A DNA stretch of 8,842 nucleotides from Bacteroidales bacterium (GCA_028701945.1 JAQVPT010000140.1:1-8842), one strand, 5' to 3'. Shown: positions 1 to 6,351, counted from the first letter of the stretch. Made by a program: numbers and translations. The notes: generated from the sequence alone by a model not told the origin.

Positions 1-111
1 AGGAATTTGTTTTTCCCGGTCTGCATAGCCCAGACAGTTTTTGTAAATGATCTGTCCGTTTTCGGCTTCAGATTGTTTTGATGATTTATTAATATTTTCG
101 GGTAATTCAGA
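1..111 (-). pseudogene. Serine hydrolase (beta-lactamase family) N-terminal fragment, no start codon
   Basis: Read on the minus strand, the last 22 codons before the window edge give EAENGQIIYKNCLGYADRE followed by KQIP. This resembles the early strand of class C beta-lactamase-like serine hydrolases (pattern: G-x-I-x-Y-x-x-x-x-G-Y-A-D, then a charged turn and IP). The active-site SxxK would lie beyond the window. The frame is open back to a TAA at 148-150 but contains no ATG, GTG or TTG, and the upstream part overlaps a terminator hairpin and runs towards a tRNA. There is no room for the usual signal peptide or the preceding strand. I therefore infer a gene that lost its 5' end, or one frameshifted just upstream. 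The match is short, so the family call is tentative; the lack of a start codon is directly visible. Confidence 0.4.
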
Positions 112-121
112 TTTAAATAAA

Positions 122-141
122 AAGAGCCAAGTCTGGCTCTT
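122..141 (-). terminator. Intrinsic terminator of the tRNA-Arg unit
   Basis: A perfect 8-bp inverted repeat (AAGAGCCA / TGGCTCTT) encloses a 4-base loop. On the minus strand it is followed directly by TTTATTT, giving a T-rich tract. On the plus strand no T tract follows, so it acts for the minus strand. It starts 33 bases after the tRNA 3' end, which fits a single-gene tRNA transcript. Confidence 0.75.
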
Positions 142-174
142 AGTAACTTAATCTCTTTAATAGTGTAATTTAAG

Positions 175-246
175 TGATCCCACCAAGAATCGAACTTGGA
201 TCTACAGTTTAGGAAACTGCTATTCTATCCGTTGAACTATGGGACC
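175..246 (-). tRNA. tRNA-Arg, anticodon CCT
   Basis: The minus strand folds as a 72-base cloverleaf. The acceptor stem is GGTCCCA / TGGGATC (one G-T pair), the D stem GTTC / GAAT, the anticodon stem GCAGT / ACTGT with a 7-base loop TTCCTAA, and the T stem CCAAG / CTTGG with loop TTCGATT. The discriminator base is A. The anticodon CCT (plus-strand bases 211-213, agg) reads the arginine codon AGG. CCA is not encoded, so it must be added after transcription. Confidence 0.95.
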
Positions 247-254
247 ATTTTTTA

Positions 255-262
255 CAAAATTA
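255..262 (-). promoter_or_regulatory. -7 box of the tRNA-Arg promoter
   Basis: The minus strand reads TAATTTTG, an exact match to the Bacteroidota -7 consensus TAnnTTTG. It ends 8 bases before the tRNA 5' end, so transcription would start almost at the mature end. No clear -33 TTTG is seen at standard spacing (a TTG lies 24 bases further upstream). It shares the 95-bp divergent spacer with the promoter of the OmpA-like gene. Confidence 0.5.
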
Positions 263-276
263 AAATAAAATTCTGT

Positions 277-311
277 TTTGACGTAACAATAAAATAAAAA
301 GTGCAAATTTG
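277..311 (+). promoter_or_regulatory. Candidate promoter of the OmpA-like gene
   Basis: A TTTG at 277-280 and a CAAATTTG at 304-311 (7 of 8 to TAnnTTTG when n is free) are 23 bases apart, at the upper end of the usual Bacteroidota range. The start codon follows 30 bases later, leaving a short leader. Sequence match only. Confidence 0.4.
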
Positions 312-341
312 TAGTTATAATTAGAATCAATAACTACTGTT

Positions 342-1235
342 ATGAAATTAATAAAAAAATTGTTTCTCTCAATATTATTGTGCATTTCCACAATAAGCTT
401 TTCGCAAATCACTGATACAATTATAATTTATTATAGTATAGATGCCACCGAATTAGAGGGAGAATGGAAAAATGAGATTAAAAATAAATTAAAAAATGAT
501 ATTGCTGATATTAAAATTTATTCTTATGCCGATTTTCTTGGAACTACCGACCATAACAGAATTCTTTCAGACAGACGTGCAAATAAGGTGAAATCATTTC
601 TAATCTCACAAGATGTTTCCACAAAACTAATCAGCGAGTGTAAAGGAATGGGCATACATCCTTTTAGCTCAATCGAAAATCGGAAAAATCCAAATGATAG
701 GGGAATTTTACAACATAGGGTTACTAAACTTATTTTTGTTTACAACCCAGTATCAGAAGAGAGAAAAAATATAACACAAAGCTCTGGAAATGAGCAAGAA
801 GTTGAATCTGAAGCACCCGAGATTATCCCAATTTTCGTAAATTTAAGTGAGGAGAAACTCGTAGTCGGCGAAAATATCGTGTTAGACAATATCCTGTTTC
901 AGGGCGGAACGCCAATATTTAAACCAGAGTCGGAGATGCCATTAAAACAACTACTTCTAGCAATGCAAAATCATCCTTCACTTAAAATTGAGATACAAGG
1001 ACATATTTGTTGCCAAAATGACGGCTTAGATGGTTGGGACAATGTTAACAAAAACAATGAATTAAGTGCAAATCGTGCTGAAGCAGTTTACAATTATCTT
1101 GTAGAAGGTGGGATAAATGCCACCCGAATGACTTATGTAGGTTTGGGTTCAGAATATAAACGTTTTCCCGAAGAACGTAATTTTCATGAAGAAGATCAAA
1201 ATCGAAGAGTCGAAATTTTGATAATAGATAGATGA
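342..1235 (+). CDS. Exported protein with two OmpA-like domains
   Basis: A 297-residue protein. Residues 1-21 form a signal peptide (KLIKK, hydrophobic core, then SFSQ); there is no good lipobox, so it is probably not a lipoprotein. The C-terminal half (about 180-297) is a clear OmpA-like peptidoglycan-associated domain: GH at 220-221, ELSANRAEAVYNYL around Arg245, GLGS at 267-270, NRRVEI near the end. Residues about 28-135 look like a second, more divergent OmpA-like domain, with YADFLGTTDHN, LSDRRANKVKSFL and HRVTKLIFV in the same order. A charged linker (about 137-160) joins them. The first copy keeps Asp64 and Arg79, 15 residues apart as in the peptidoglycan-binding Asp/Arg pair of OmpA; the second has GHICC where the Asp is expected. 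No transmembrane beta-barrel is evident. Inferred role: a periplasmic or outer-membrane-associated cell-wall anchor. The ATG is chosen because the signal peptide follows at once. It is transcribed divergently from the tRNA. Confidence 0.85.
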   Translation: MKLIKKLFLSILLCISTISFSQITDTIIIYYSIDATELEGEWKNEIKNKLKNDIADIKIYSYADFLGTTDHNRILSDRRANKVKSFLISQDVSTKLISECKGMGIHPFSSIENRKNPNDRGILQHRVTKLIFVYNPVSEERKNITQSSGNEQEVESEAPEIIPIFVNLSEEKLVVGENIVLDNILFQGGTPIFKPESEMPLKQLLLAMQNHPSLKIEIQGHICCQNDGLDGWDNVNKNNELSANRAEAVYNYLVEGGINATRMTYVGLGSEYKRFPEERNFHEEDQNRRVEILIIDR

Positions 1236-1240
1236 AAACG

Positions 1241-1304
1241 GTTTATCAGTTGATCGGTTGATCAGTTTATCAGTTGATAGGTTGATAGGTTAATCAGTTG
1301 TGCA
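1241..1304. repeat. 8-bp tandem repeat array (consensus GTTGATCA)
   Basis: Eight 8-base units run head to tail: GTTTATCA, GTTGATCG, GTTGATCA, GTTTATCA, GTTGATAG, GTTGATAG, GTTAATCA, then a decayed GTTGTGCA. The first seven differ from the consensus at no more than two positions. The array starts 5 bases after the stop codon of the OmpA-like gene. Confidence 0.85.
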
Positions 1305-1363
1305 AAATTCCTATCCTTTAATTTTGTAATTATTTTGCAAACTTTTTAAAGGTTTTGGCGTGT

Positions 1364-1393
1364 AAATTTGTTCGTTTTTACGAAAACAAATTT
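1364..1393. other. AT-rich inverted repeat (hairpin)
   Basis: Arms AAATTTGTTCG and CGAA-AA-CAAATTT pair over 11 bp with a 2-base bulge and a 6-base loop (TTTTTA). No T tract follows on either strand, so a standard terminator is not supported. TAAATTTG at 1363-1370 also matches a -7 box, but no -33 element lies at normal spacing. Function unknown. Confidence 0.35.
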
Positions 1394-1508
1394 CATGACA
1401 AAACTGAGAACTTATCAACCGTTAATGCTGTTGTAAAAAGCAGAATATTTGTAAAATTGCTTTGCATATGAGCAATAAATATGCGTGTTTGCTAAAAGAT
1501 TCAGCAAT

Positions 1509-1671
1509 ATGGAACAATTATTACGAAAATCTCGCCAAAAAATAGAAAATACATCTCTTAAATTCAAAAGGTATTTAATTTAATCAAATCAATTATAACA
1601 ATCGCCAAATCAGCATTATTGGCAGTAGAGGAACTGGGAAAACCACACTATTGTAACAAATTGCGGAATTA
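1509..1671 (+). pseudogene. Decayed N-terminus of an AAA+ ATPase (AAA_14/DUF4143-like)
   Basis: From the ATG at 1509 the frame reads MEQLLRKSRQKIEN, then TSLKFKRYL, then meets a stop. Skipping one base near 1584 (A/T run) restores FNQINYNNRQ and then ISIIGSRGTGKTTLL, a textbook Walker A motif (GxxGxGKT) at about 1621-1647. A TAA at 1654-1656 interrupts again and the frame goes on as QIAEL. The order (basic N-terminal helix, KRYL, NQI-x-x-NNR, Walker A) matches the start of the large Bacteroidota family of stand-alone ATPases with an AAA_14 core and usually a DUF4143 C-terminus. Those proteins are several hundred residues long; here about 54 codons survive before the 7-bp repeat array and uvrB. 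One frameshift, one nonsense codon and loss of nearly the whole gene make it a pseudogene. The family call rests on recalled motif order, not on a search. Confidence 0.7.
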
Positions 1672-1680
1672 ACAAACAGT

Positions 1681-1712
1681 GAACCGAGAACCGAGAACCG
1701 AGAACCGAGAAC
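1681..1712. repeat. 7-bp tandem repeat array (GAACCGA)
   Basis: Four perfect copies of GAACCGA followed by a partial GAAC. The last repeat base touches the uvrB stop codon (1713-1715). As the array lies after the stop, changes in copy number would not alter the UvrB protein. Confidence 0.9.
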
Positions 1713-3722
1713 TTATTCCCTTGTTTTCAATAATTTTCCAAGAGCGTACATTTCGTCTCTATATCTTGCTGCTTCAATAAAATCTAGTTTCCCTGCTGCT
1801 GATTCCATCTGTTTTTTTGTATTTTTAATAGCCTTAGCCAAAGCATTTGCATCCATGTATTTTATAACAGGATCAGCAGCTATTCTCATTTCTGCATCCA
1901 CTGAATAATTTTGAGGTTCTGCTTGTTTCTTTTGTCCTATTCCCTCTCGTTGTGCTTTAATAATCTGTGTCGGAGTAATGTTATTCTCATTATTGTATTC
2001 AATTTGTTTTTCTCTTCTTCTGTTTGTTTCGTCAATTGTTTTTTGCATTGAACGAGTAATTTTATCGGCATACATTATCACTTTACCCGACAAATGTCTT
2101 GCAGCTCGTCCTGCAGTTTGAGTAAGAGATCGTGCCGAACGTAAAAAACCCTCTTTATCAGCATCAATTATTGCAACCAACGAAACCTCTGGCAAGTCAA
2201 GACCTTCACGCAACAGATTAACACCAACCAAAACATCAAATATCCCAGATCTCAAATCAGACAAAATTTGCACACGCTCAAGCGTTATGACTTCCGAATG
2301 AATATACCTACAACGCACCTTATATTTAGTAAGGTATTTTGTAAGCTCCTCAGCCATACGCTTTGTGAGAGTTGTAACAAGCACTCTTTCATCTTTTTCG
2401 GCTCTTATATTTATCTCATGCATTAAATCATCAATCTGATTTTCAGAAGGTCTAACTTCAATTATTGGATCTAAAAGTCCAGTAGGACGTATAACTTGTT
2501 CAACAACAACGCCTTCCGATTTGTCCAATTCATAATCGGCAGGAGTTGCACTTACATAAATTGTCTGATTCATCAAACTTTCAAACTCTGCAAACTTTAA
2601 TGGCCTGTTATCAATTGCCGAAGGTAATCGAAACCCAAAATTCACAAGATTTTCTTTTCGCGACCTGTCTCCACCATACATTGCTCCAATTTGAGGAATT
2701 GTAACATGACTTTCGTCTATTATGGTTATAAAATCATCAGGAAAATAATCAATCAGACAAAAAGGACGAGTACCTGGCTTCCTGCCGTCAAAATATCTCG
2801 AATAATTTTCTATTCCACTGCAATGACCAAGTTCTCTAATCATTTCAAGGTCAAATACTACACGTTCTTTCAGTCTTTTTGCTTCTAAAGGCTTTCCGAT
2901 ACTCTTAAAATACTCAACTTGCTCCATCATATCGTCTTGTATCTCAACTATTGCTTCTTTTATCCTTTCTTTTGTGGTAACAAAAATATTTGCTGGATAA
3001 ATTTTGGCAGTCTCAATCGTTTCAATTTTGTCTCCCGAAAATGGTTCAAAAGAATATATTTCTTCAATTTCATCGTCCCAAAAAATTATTCTCATAGCAA
3101 TATCATGGTAAGCTAGAAAAACATCAACCGTATCACCTTTTACTCTAAAACTTCCTCGTTTAAAATCAATATCTGAACGAAAATACAGAGAATCAACCAA
3201 ATGACGCAGCAAAATATCTCGTCCATAATTTTGCCCGACACTAACTTCAAGTGTATTCGAATGAAAATCATCAGGATTTCCAATACCATAAATACATGAA
3301 ACAGAACTAACTACAATAACATCACGTCTTCCAGAAAGCAAAGCACTTGTTGTACTTAATCTAAGTTTCTCAATCTCATCATTAATCGACAAATCTTTTT
3401 CAATATACGTATCTGTTACGGGTAAATATGCTTCCGGCTGGTAATAATCGTAATATGAAACAAAATATTCTACAGAATTGCCAGGAAAAAACTCTTTAAA
3501 TTCGGAATATAGCTGTGCAGCAAGCGTTTTGTTGTGACTTAATATCAAAACAGGTCTATCAACGTTCTGAATTACATTTGCAATAGTAAATGTTTTTCCA
3601 CTACCAGTAACGCCAAGCAAAGTTTGATGTTTTTGACCTTCAAATATGCCTTTAGTCAACTCTTTAATTGCCTGCGGCTGATCCCCAGTTGGTTGATATT
3701 CTGATAGTAGTTTATAGTCCAT
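1713..3722 (-). CDS. uvrB: Excinuclease ABC subunit UvrB
   Basis: UvrB is the damage-verifying helicase-like subunit of bacterial nucleotide excision repair. UvrA loads it on damaged DNA and UvrC then cuts. The protein is full length (669 residues from the ATG at 3722; family usual about 670). Numbering from a TTG one codon earlier: Walker A GVTGSGKT at 38-45, the beta-hairpin region YYDYYQPEAYLP at 91-102, Walker B DESH at 337-340, the helicase motifs VSATP (391-395) and QTAGRAAR (536-543), and the C-terminal UVR motif that contacts UvrC at about 632-667 (LDFIEAARYRDEMY). No key residue is missing. I prefer ATG over the adjacent in-frame TTG. It is transcribed alone, convergent with the OmpA-like gene and divergent from the peptidase pair. 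Confidence 0.98.
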   Translation of the reverse strand: MDYKLLSEYQPTGDQPQAIKELTKGIFEGQKHQTLLGVTGSGKTFTIANVIQNVDRPVLILSHNKTLAAQLYSEFKEFFPGNSVEYFVSYYDYYQPEAYLPVTDTYIEKDLSINDEIEKLRLSTTSALLSGRRDVIVVSSVSCIYGIGNPDDFHSNTLEVSVGQNYGRDILLRHLVDSLYFRSDIDFKRGSFRVKGDTVDVFLAYHDIAMRIIFWDDEIEEIYSFEPFSGDKIETIETAKIYPANIFVTTKERIKEAIVEIQDDMMEQVEYFKSIGKPLEAKRLKERVVFDLEMIRELGHCSGIENYSRYFDGRKPGTRPFCLIDYFPDDFITIIDESHVTIPQIGAMYGGDRSRKENLVNFGFRLPSAIDNRPLKFAEFESLMNQTIYVSATPADYELDKSEGVVVEQVIRPTGLLDPIIEVRPSENQIDDLMHEINIRAEKDERVLVTTLTKRMAEELTKYLTKYKVRCRYIHSEVITLERVQILSDLRSGIFDVLVGVNLLREGLDLPEVSLVAIIDADKEGFLRSARSLTQTAGRAARHLSGKVIMYADKITRSMQKTIDETNRRREKQIEYNNENNITPTQIIKAQREGIGQKKQAEPQNYSVDAEMRIAADPVIKYMDANALAKAIKNTKKQMESAAGKLDFIEAARYRDEMYALGKLLKTRE

Positions 3723-3747
3723 CAAGTAATATAAGTATTATTTCTTA

Positions 3748-3755
3748 CAAAAATA
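3748..3755 (-). promoter_or_regulatory. uvrB: Candidate -7 box for uvrB
   Basis: The minus strand reads TATTTTTG, an exact fit to TAnnTTTG, 25 bases before the uvrB ATG. No convincing -33 TTTG is present at standard spacing. I see no LexA-like palindrome in the 172-bp divergent spacer. Confidence 0.35.
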
Positions 3756-3811
3756 TTATAATTGATATTAAAAAAACCGTAAATTGCAATAAAATTAATG
3801 AAAAAAAACTT

Positions 3812-3819
3812 TAACTTTG
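3812..3819 (+). promoter_or_regulatory. -7 box for the peptidase operon
   Basis: TAACTTTG matches TAnnTTTG exactly and sits in a context (TTAACTTTGC) common before Bacteroidota genes. A weak -33 candidate (ATTG, 3783-3786) lies 25 bases upstream, longer than ideal. Transcription would begin near 3826, giving a leader of about 70 bases that is AT-rich and has no Shine-Dalgarno sequence near the ATG. Confidence 0.45.
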
Positions 3820-3894
3820 CTAATATACAAATTAGAAGCAAGAGAGAATTATCATTAACTACTTATTAAACTAATATATTTTAAATTTTACTAA

Positions 3895-6342
3895 ATGAAA
3901 CTTATATTTACAATACTCTTTTTATTATATTTTGGATTTTCCGCTATTAGCCAAACAGATTATATAATTGAGAACGATTATATTCGCTTGACTGATGAAG
4001 CGACTGTCTTTTATGAAAAAACACTACCATCGAGTTTCGATATATCAAGCACTGTATATTTTCCACCTATTTATCATCAAACACATTGGGCTTGTAATCA
4101 AGTTGCTGCATCATATTATATGATGACTTATGAAACCAACAAAATGAAAAACATTAGCTCGGCAACTCCTGAAAATCAATTTTCGGTTTATTTTCCATGG
4201 AATTATGGCAACGGAGGCAATGGCTGGTACGGGGATAATTATATCATAAGTATGGAGATGATGAAAAAATTAGGAGTACCAAAAATGTCAGATAGCCAAG
4301 CAGACATACTTCGCGATAGTGCAATGTGGTTGACAGGATACAACAACTATTACAAAGCAATGCACAACAGAATAAAAAATTATTATAAGATAGATACTAA
4401 AACTCAAGCTGGTCTGACAAGTTTAAAATCGTGGGTATTCGACAATTTTGGGTCAGAGTATTATGGTGGTACCGGAACATTTCTCGCCAATATTGCACAC
4501 GGTGGAGATGCTTATTTACAATCGGGCACTCCCCATGCAGGCGATTATATAATCACAAAATGTGGGGACGAGGCACTACATGGCCGAACAATTGTGGGCT
4601 ATGACGACAATGTATGCTTTGATTATAATGGAGATGGTTTATATACAAACGATATCGACCTTAACAATGATGGAAGTATTGATGTTAAAGATTACGAAAA
4701 AGGTGCTTTTAAACTTGCCGAAAGTTATGGTCCAGATTGGCAAGGCGATGGGTTTTGTTGGATAATGTATAAATGCTTTGCAGATGTTTACACAAATGGA
4801 GGAATATTAAACAATTATGTCCATATTATTCAACCAACTATTGATTATACTCCATTACTCACAGCAAGAATAAAAGTAAAATATACTGCACGGCAAAGGA
4901 TAAAACTAAAAATTGGTGTTAGCAGTGACACTGATGCGGAAACATGGGAATATATTACAGATTTCCCAATTCTTAATTATCAAGGTGGCGATCAATATAT
5001 GCAGGGTGGAACAACTGAAGCAGATAAAACTATCGAAATAGGACTTGATATTACTCCTTTATTGGAATATTTTAATGACCAAAAGCAAGCTAAAATATTT
5101 ATAGTTATTGATGAATCAGACCCAAACGATAATTTTGATGGAAATATCGTAGAATTCGAAATATTAGATTATTCAGGAACAGAAGTAACGGGATATTTAC
5201 ATAATACAACAACCGCTATTATAAATAATTCGCAAACAGTTGCTAGTATAGTTGTTAATGCTTCAGAATTAGATACTCCAAATATTTTAACCGAAAACTT
5301 ACCTATACTAAGTGAAAGTTCTCCAATTTGGTACGAAATTCAGTACCAAGGTGGCACAGCTCCGTACAAATGGGAGTTGTTACCATATCTAGAACAAACA
5401 AATGCAATGAGACAATTCGATAAATTTGATGGAACAAAACTAACGCCAAACGAAAATTTTGACGATGCCGTAATCTTAGATTTACCATTCGATTTCCCGT
5501 TTGAGAATAGTACCACAAATAGAATTAAAATTCATACCGATGGTTATATTCTACCTTTTGCTTCAACAAATGTTTGGACACAGTTCAATTTTGATGTGCA
5601 ACCTTTGTTTATTAACGAAAAAATAATTGCACCATTAGCTAGATTCACATTGACAAATGATTTTAACAGCGGTGATGGAATTTGGTATGAGTTCAATCAA
5701 GATACTGTTAAAATAAGATGGCAAGGTTCAGAAAAATGGTCAGCTCCTTGGACAACAGCTGACTTTGGTTGCAATCTGATTTCTGACGGGACTATCGAAT
5801 TCGTTTACGGAACTATTATATTAAAGAATCTTTATTCCAATATTTCTGGTATTAGCTATGGACATCAATCCGATAATATTATGGCTTGGTTAGATGACAT
5901 GCCTCCGCCAAATTCTTTAATTACAATTAAGCCATATCGTATCCCCGAAGGTTTAAAAATCAATCAGGATGGGACTTTGTACGGCTCTCTTAATAGTCTA
6001 TCGCAACACCCATTTAGAGTAAGACTTACAGATAATAACGAAATTTCACATACCGTAAAATATGATCTTACCACAGGTATAAAAAACATTAGGTTTGAAG
6101 ATATCAATGTAAAAATATATCCAAATCCCGTAGATGATATTATATATGTCGACTTAAATAAAATTGATTTTAAACAAGCTTATGTAAGCGTATATAATAT
6201 TTATGGAAACCTCATCGCAAGCAATGCAATAAATAATTCAGGAATAAACACTATAAATGCCTCCAATTTTACTCCAGGTATTTATTTTATCGAGATAAAT
6301 GTTGATGGAAAACGCACTGTTAAAAAATTTGCTAAAAACTAA
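3895..6342 (+). CDS. Secreted papain-fold peptidase with calcium loops and T9SS sorting domain
   Basis: An 815-residue exported protein. Residues 1-19 are a signal peptide (cleavage near AIS-Q). A papain-like peptidase domain spans about 44-300: LPSSFD at 44-49 resembles the mature start of C1 peptidases, Gln62 and Cys67 (HQTHWACNQVA) fit the oxyanion Gln and nucleophile, and His229 (LHGRTIVGYDDN) fits the catalytic His. The strand with the third residue reads ESYGPDWQGDGF, matching the papain NSWGTGWGENGY, but with Glu276 in place of Asn. Two calcium loops lie at 243-268. A beta domain (about 305-430) follows. An Ig-like (He_PIG-type) domain comes next, with first strands at 459-497 and last strands at 681-715, and an FPF-type beta-sandwich between them (about 515-660). 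Residues 738-815 are a type A T9SS sorting domain (VKIYPNPVDD ... KRTVKKFAKN). Inferred: Sec export, T9SS passage, action at the cell surface or outside. Substrate unknown. First gene of a likely two-gene operon. Confidence 0.85.
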   Translation: MKLIFTILFLLYFGFSAISQTDYIIENDYIRLTDEATVFYEKTLPSSFDISSTVYFPPIYHQTHWACNQVAASYYMMTYETNKMKNISSATPENQFSVYFPWNYGNGGNGWYGDNYIISMEMMKKLGVPKMSDSQADILRDSAMWLTGYNNYYKAMHNRIKNYYKIDTKTQAGLTSLKSWVFDNFGSEYYGGTGTFLANIAHGGDAYLQSGTPHAGDYIITKCGDEALHGRTIVGYDDNVCFDYNGDGLYTNDIDLNNDGSIDVKDYEKGAFKLAESYGPDWQGDGFCWIMYKCFADVYTNGGILNNYVHIIQPTIDYTPLLTARIKVKYTARQRIKLKIGVSSDTDAETWEYITDFPILNYQGGDQYMQGGTTEADKTIEIGLDITPLLEYFNDQKQAKIFIVIDESDPNDNFDGNIVEFEILDYSGTEVTGYLHNTTTAIINNSQTVASIVVNASELDTPNILTENLPILSESSPIWYEIQYQGGTAPYKWELLPYLEQTNAMRQFDKFDGTKLTPNENFDDAVILDLPFDFPFENSTTNRIKIHTDGYILPFASTNVWTQFNFDVQPLFINEKIIAPLARFTLTNDFNSGDGIWYEFNQDTVKIRWQGSEKWSAPWTTADFGCNLISDGTIEFVYGTIILKNLYSNISGISYGHQSDNIMAWLDDMPPPNSLITIKPYRIPEGLKINQDGTLYGSLNSLSQHPFRVRLTDNNEISHTVKYDLTTGIKNIRFEDINVKIYPNPVDDIIYVDLNKIDFKQAYVSVYNIYGNLIASNAINNSGINTINASNFTPGIYFIEINVDGKRTVKKFAKN
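4621..4698 (+). other. Twin EF-hand/dockerin-like calcium loops (first peptidase)
   Basis: Encodes residues 243-268. DYNGDGLYTND is one loop. DLNNDGSIDVKD is a complete 12-residue EF-hand-type loop with Asp/Asn at positions 1, 3, 5, 9 and 12, Gly at 6 and Ile at 8. It lies 14 residues after the catalytic His and 8 before the Asn-site residue. Calcium binding is inferred from the pattern. Confidence 0.75.
6106..6339 (+). other. T9SS type A sorting domain (C-terminal)
   Basis: Encodes residues 738-815 of the first peptidase. It opens with VKIYPNPVDD, continues with VSVYNIYGNLI and TPGIYFIEINV, and ends in a basic tail. This order (YPNP, Y-x-x-x-G, G-x-Y-x-x) is typical of Por secretion tail domains, which direct cargo through the type IX translocon and are then removed. 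Confidence 0.9.
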
Positions 6343-6351
6343 TTTAATCCA

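Larger units (their letters stand above)
1236..1712. other. Convergent intergenic region with repeats and gene remains
   Basis: This 477-bp gap lies between two genes that converge on it. It holds an 8-bp repeat array (1241-1304), an AT-rich hairpin (1364-1393), a decayed ATPase N-terminus (1509-1671) and a 7-bp repeat array (1681-1712). I see no intact gene and no classic terminator followed by a T tract for either flanking gene. The 10-base word GAGAACTTAT occurs at 1406-1415 and again at 1707-1716, on either side of the remnant; this may be chance. Confidence 0.6.

Noticed and set aside
122..246. tRNA-Arg as an active attachment site of an integrated element
   Set aside because: No direct repeat of the tRNA 3' end, no integrase and no second attachment sequence is visible in the window.
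1364..1393. Hairpin as a terminator for the OmpA-like gene
   Set aside because: No T tract follows the stem, and it lies 129 bases after the stop codon; kept only as an inverted repeat of unknown role.
1241..1712. CRISPR array
   Set aside because: The repeat units are 7-8 bases and contiguous, with no spacers.
2691..3116. Two 65-codon plus-strand open frames inside uvrB
   Set aside because: They are antisense to a strongly supported gene, have no domain or signal features, and their composition mirrors the uvrB codons.
3839..3848. Purine-rich AAGCAAGAGA as a Shine-Dalgarno site for the first peptidase
   Set aside because: It is about 46 bases before the ATG, far too distant, and Bacteroidota rarely use such sites.
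4562..4765. 67-codon open frame inside the first peptidase gene
   Set aside because: It lies in another frame of the same strand over the calcium-loop region; its Met-rich sequence is a by-product of the GATGG-rich codons.
5303..5518. 71-codon minus-strand open frame
   Set aside because: Shadow of the first peptidase gene; no recognisable features.
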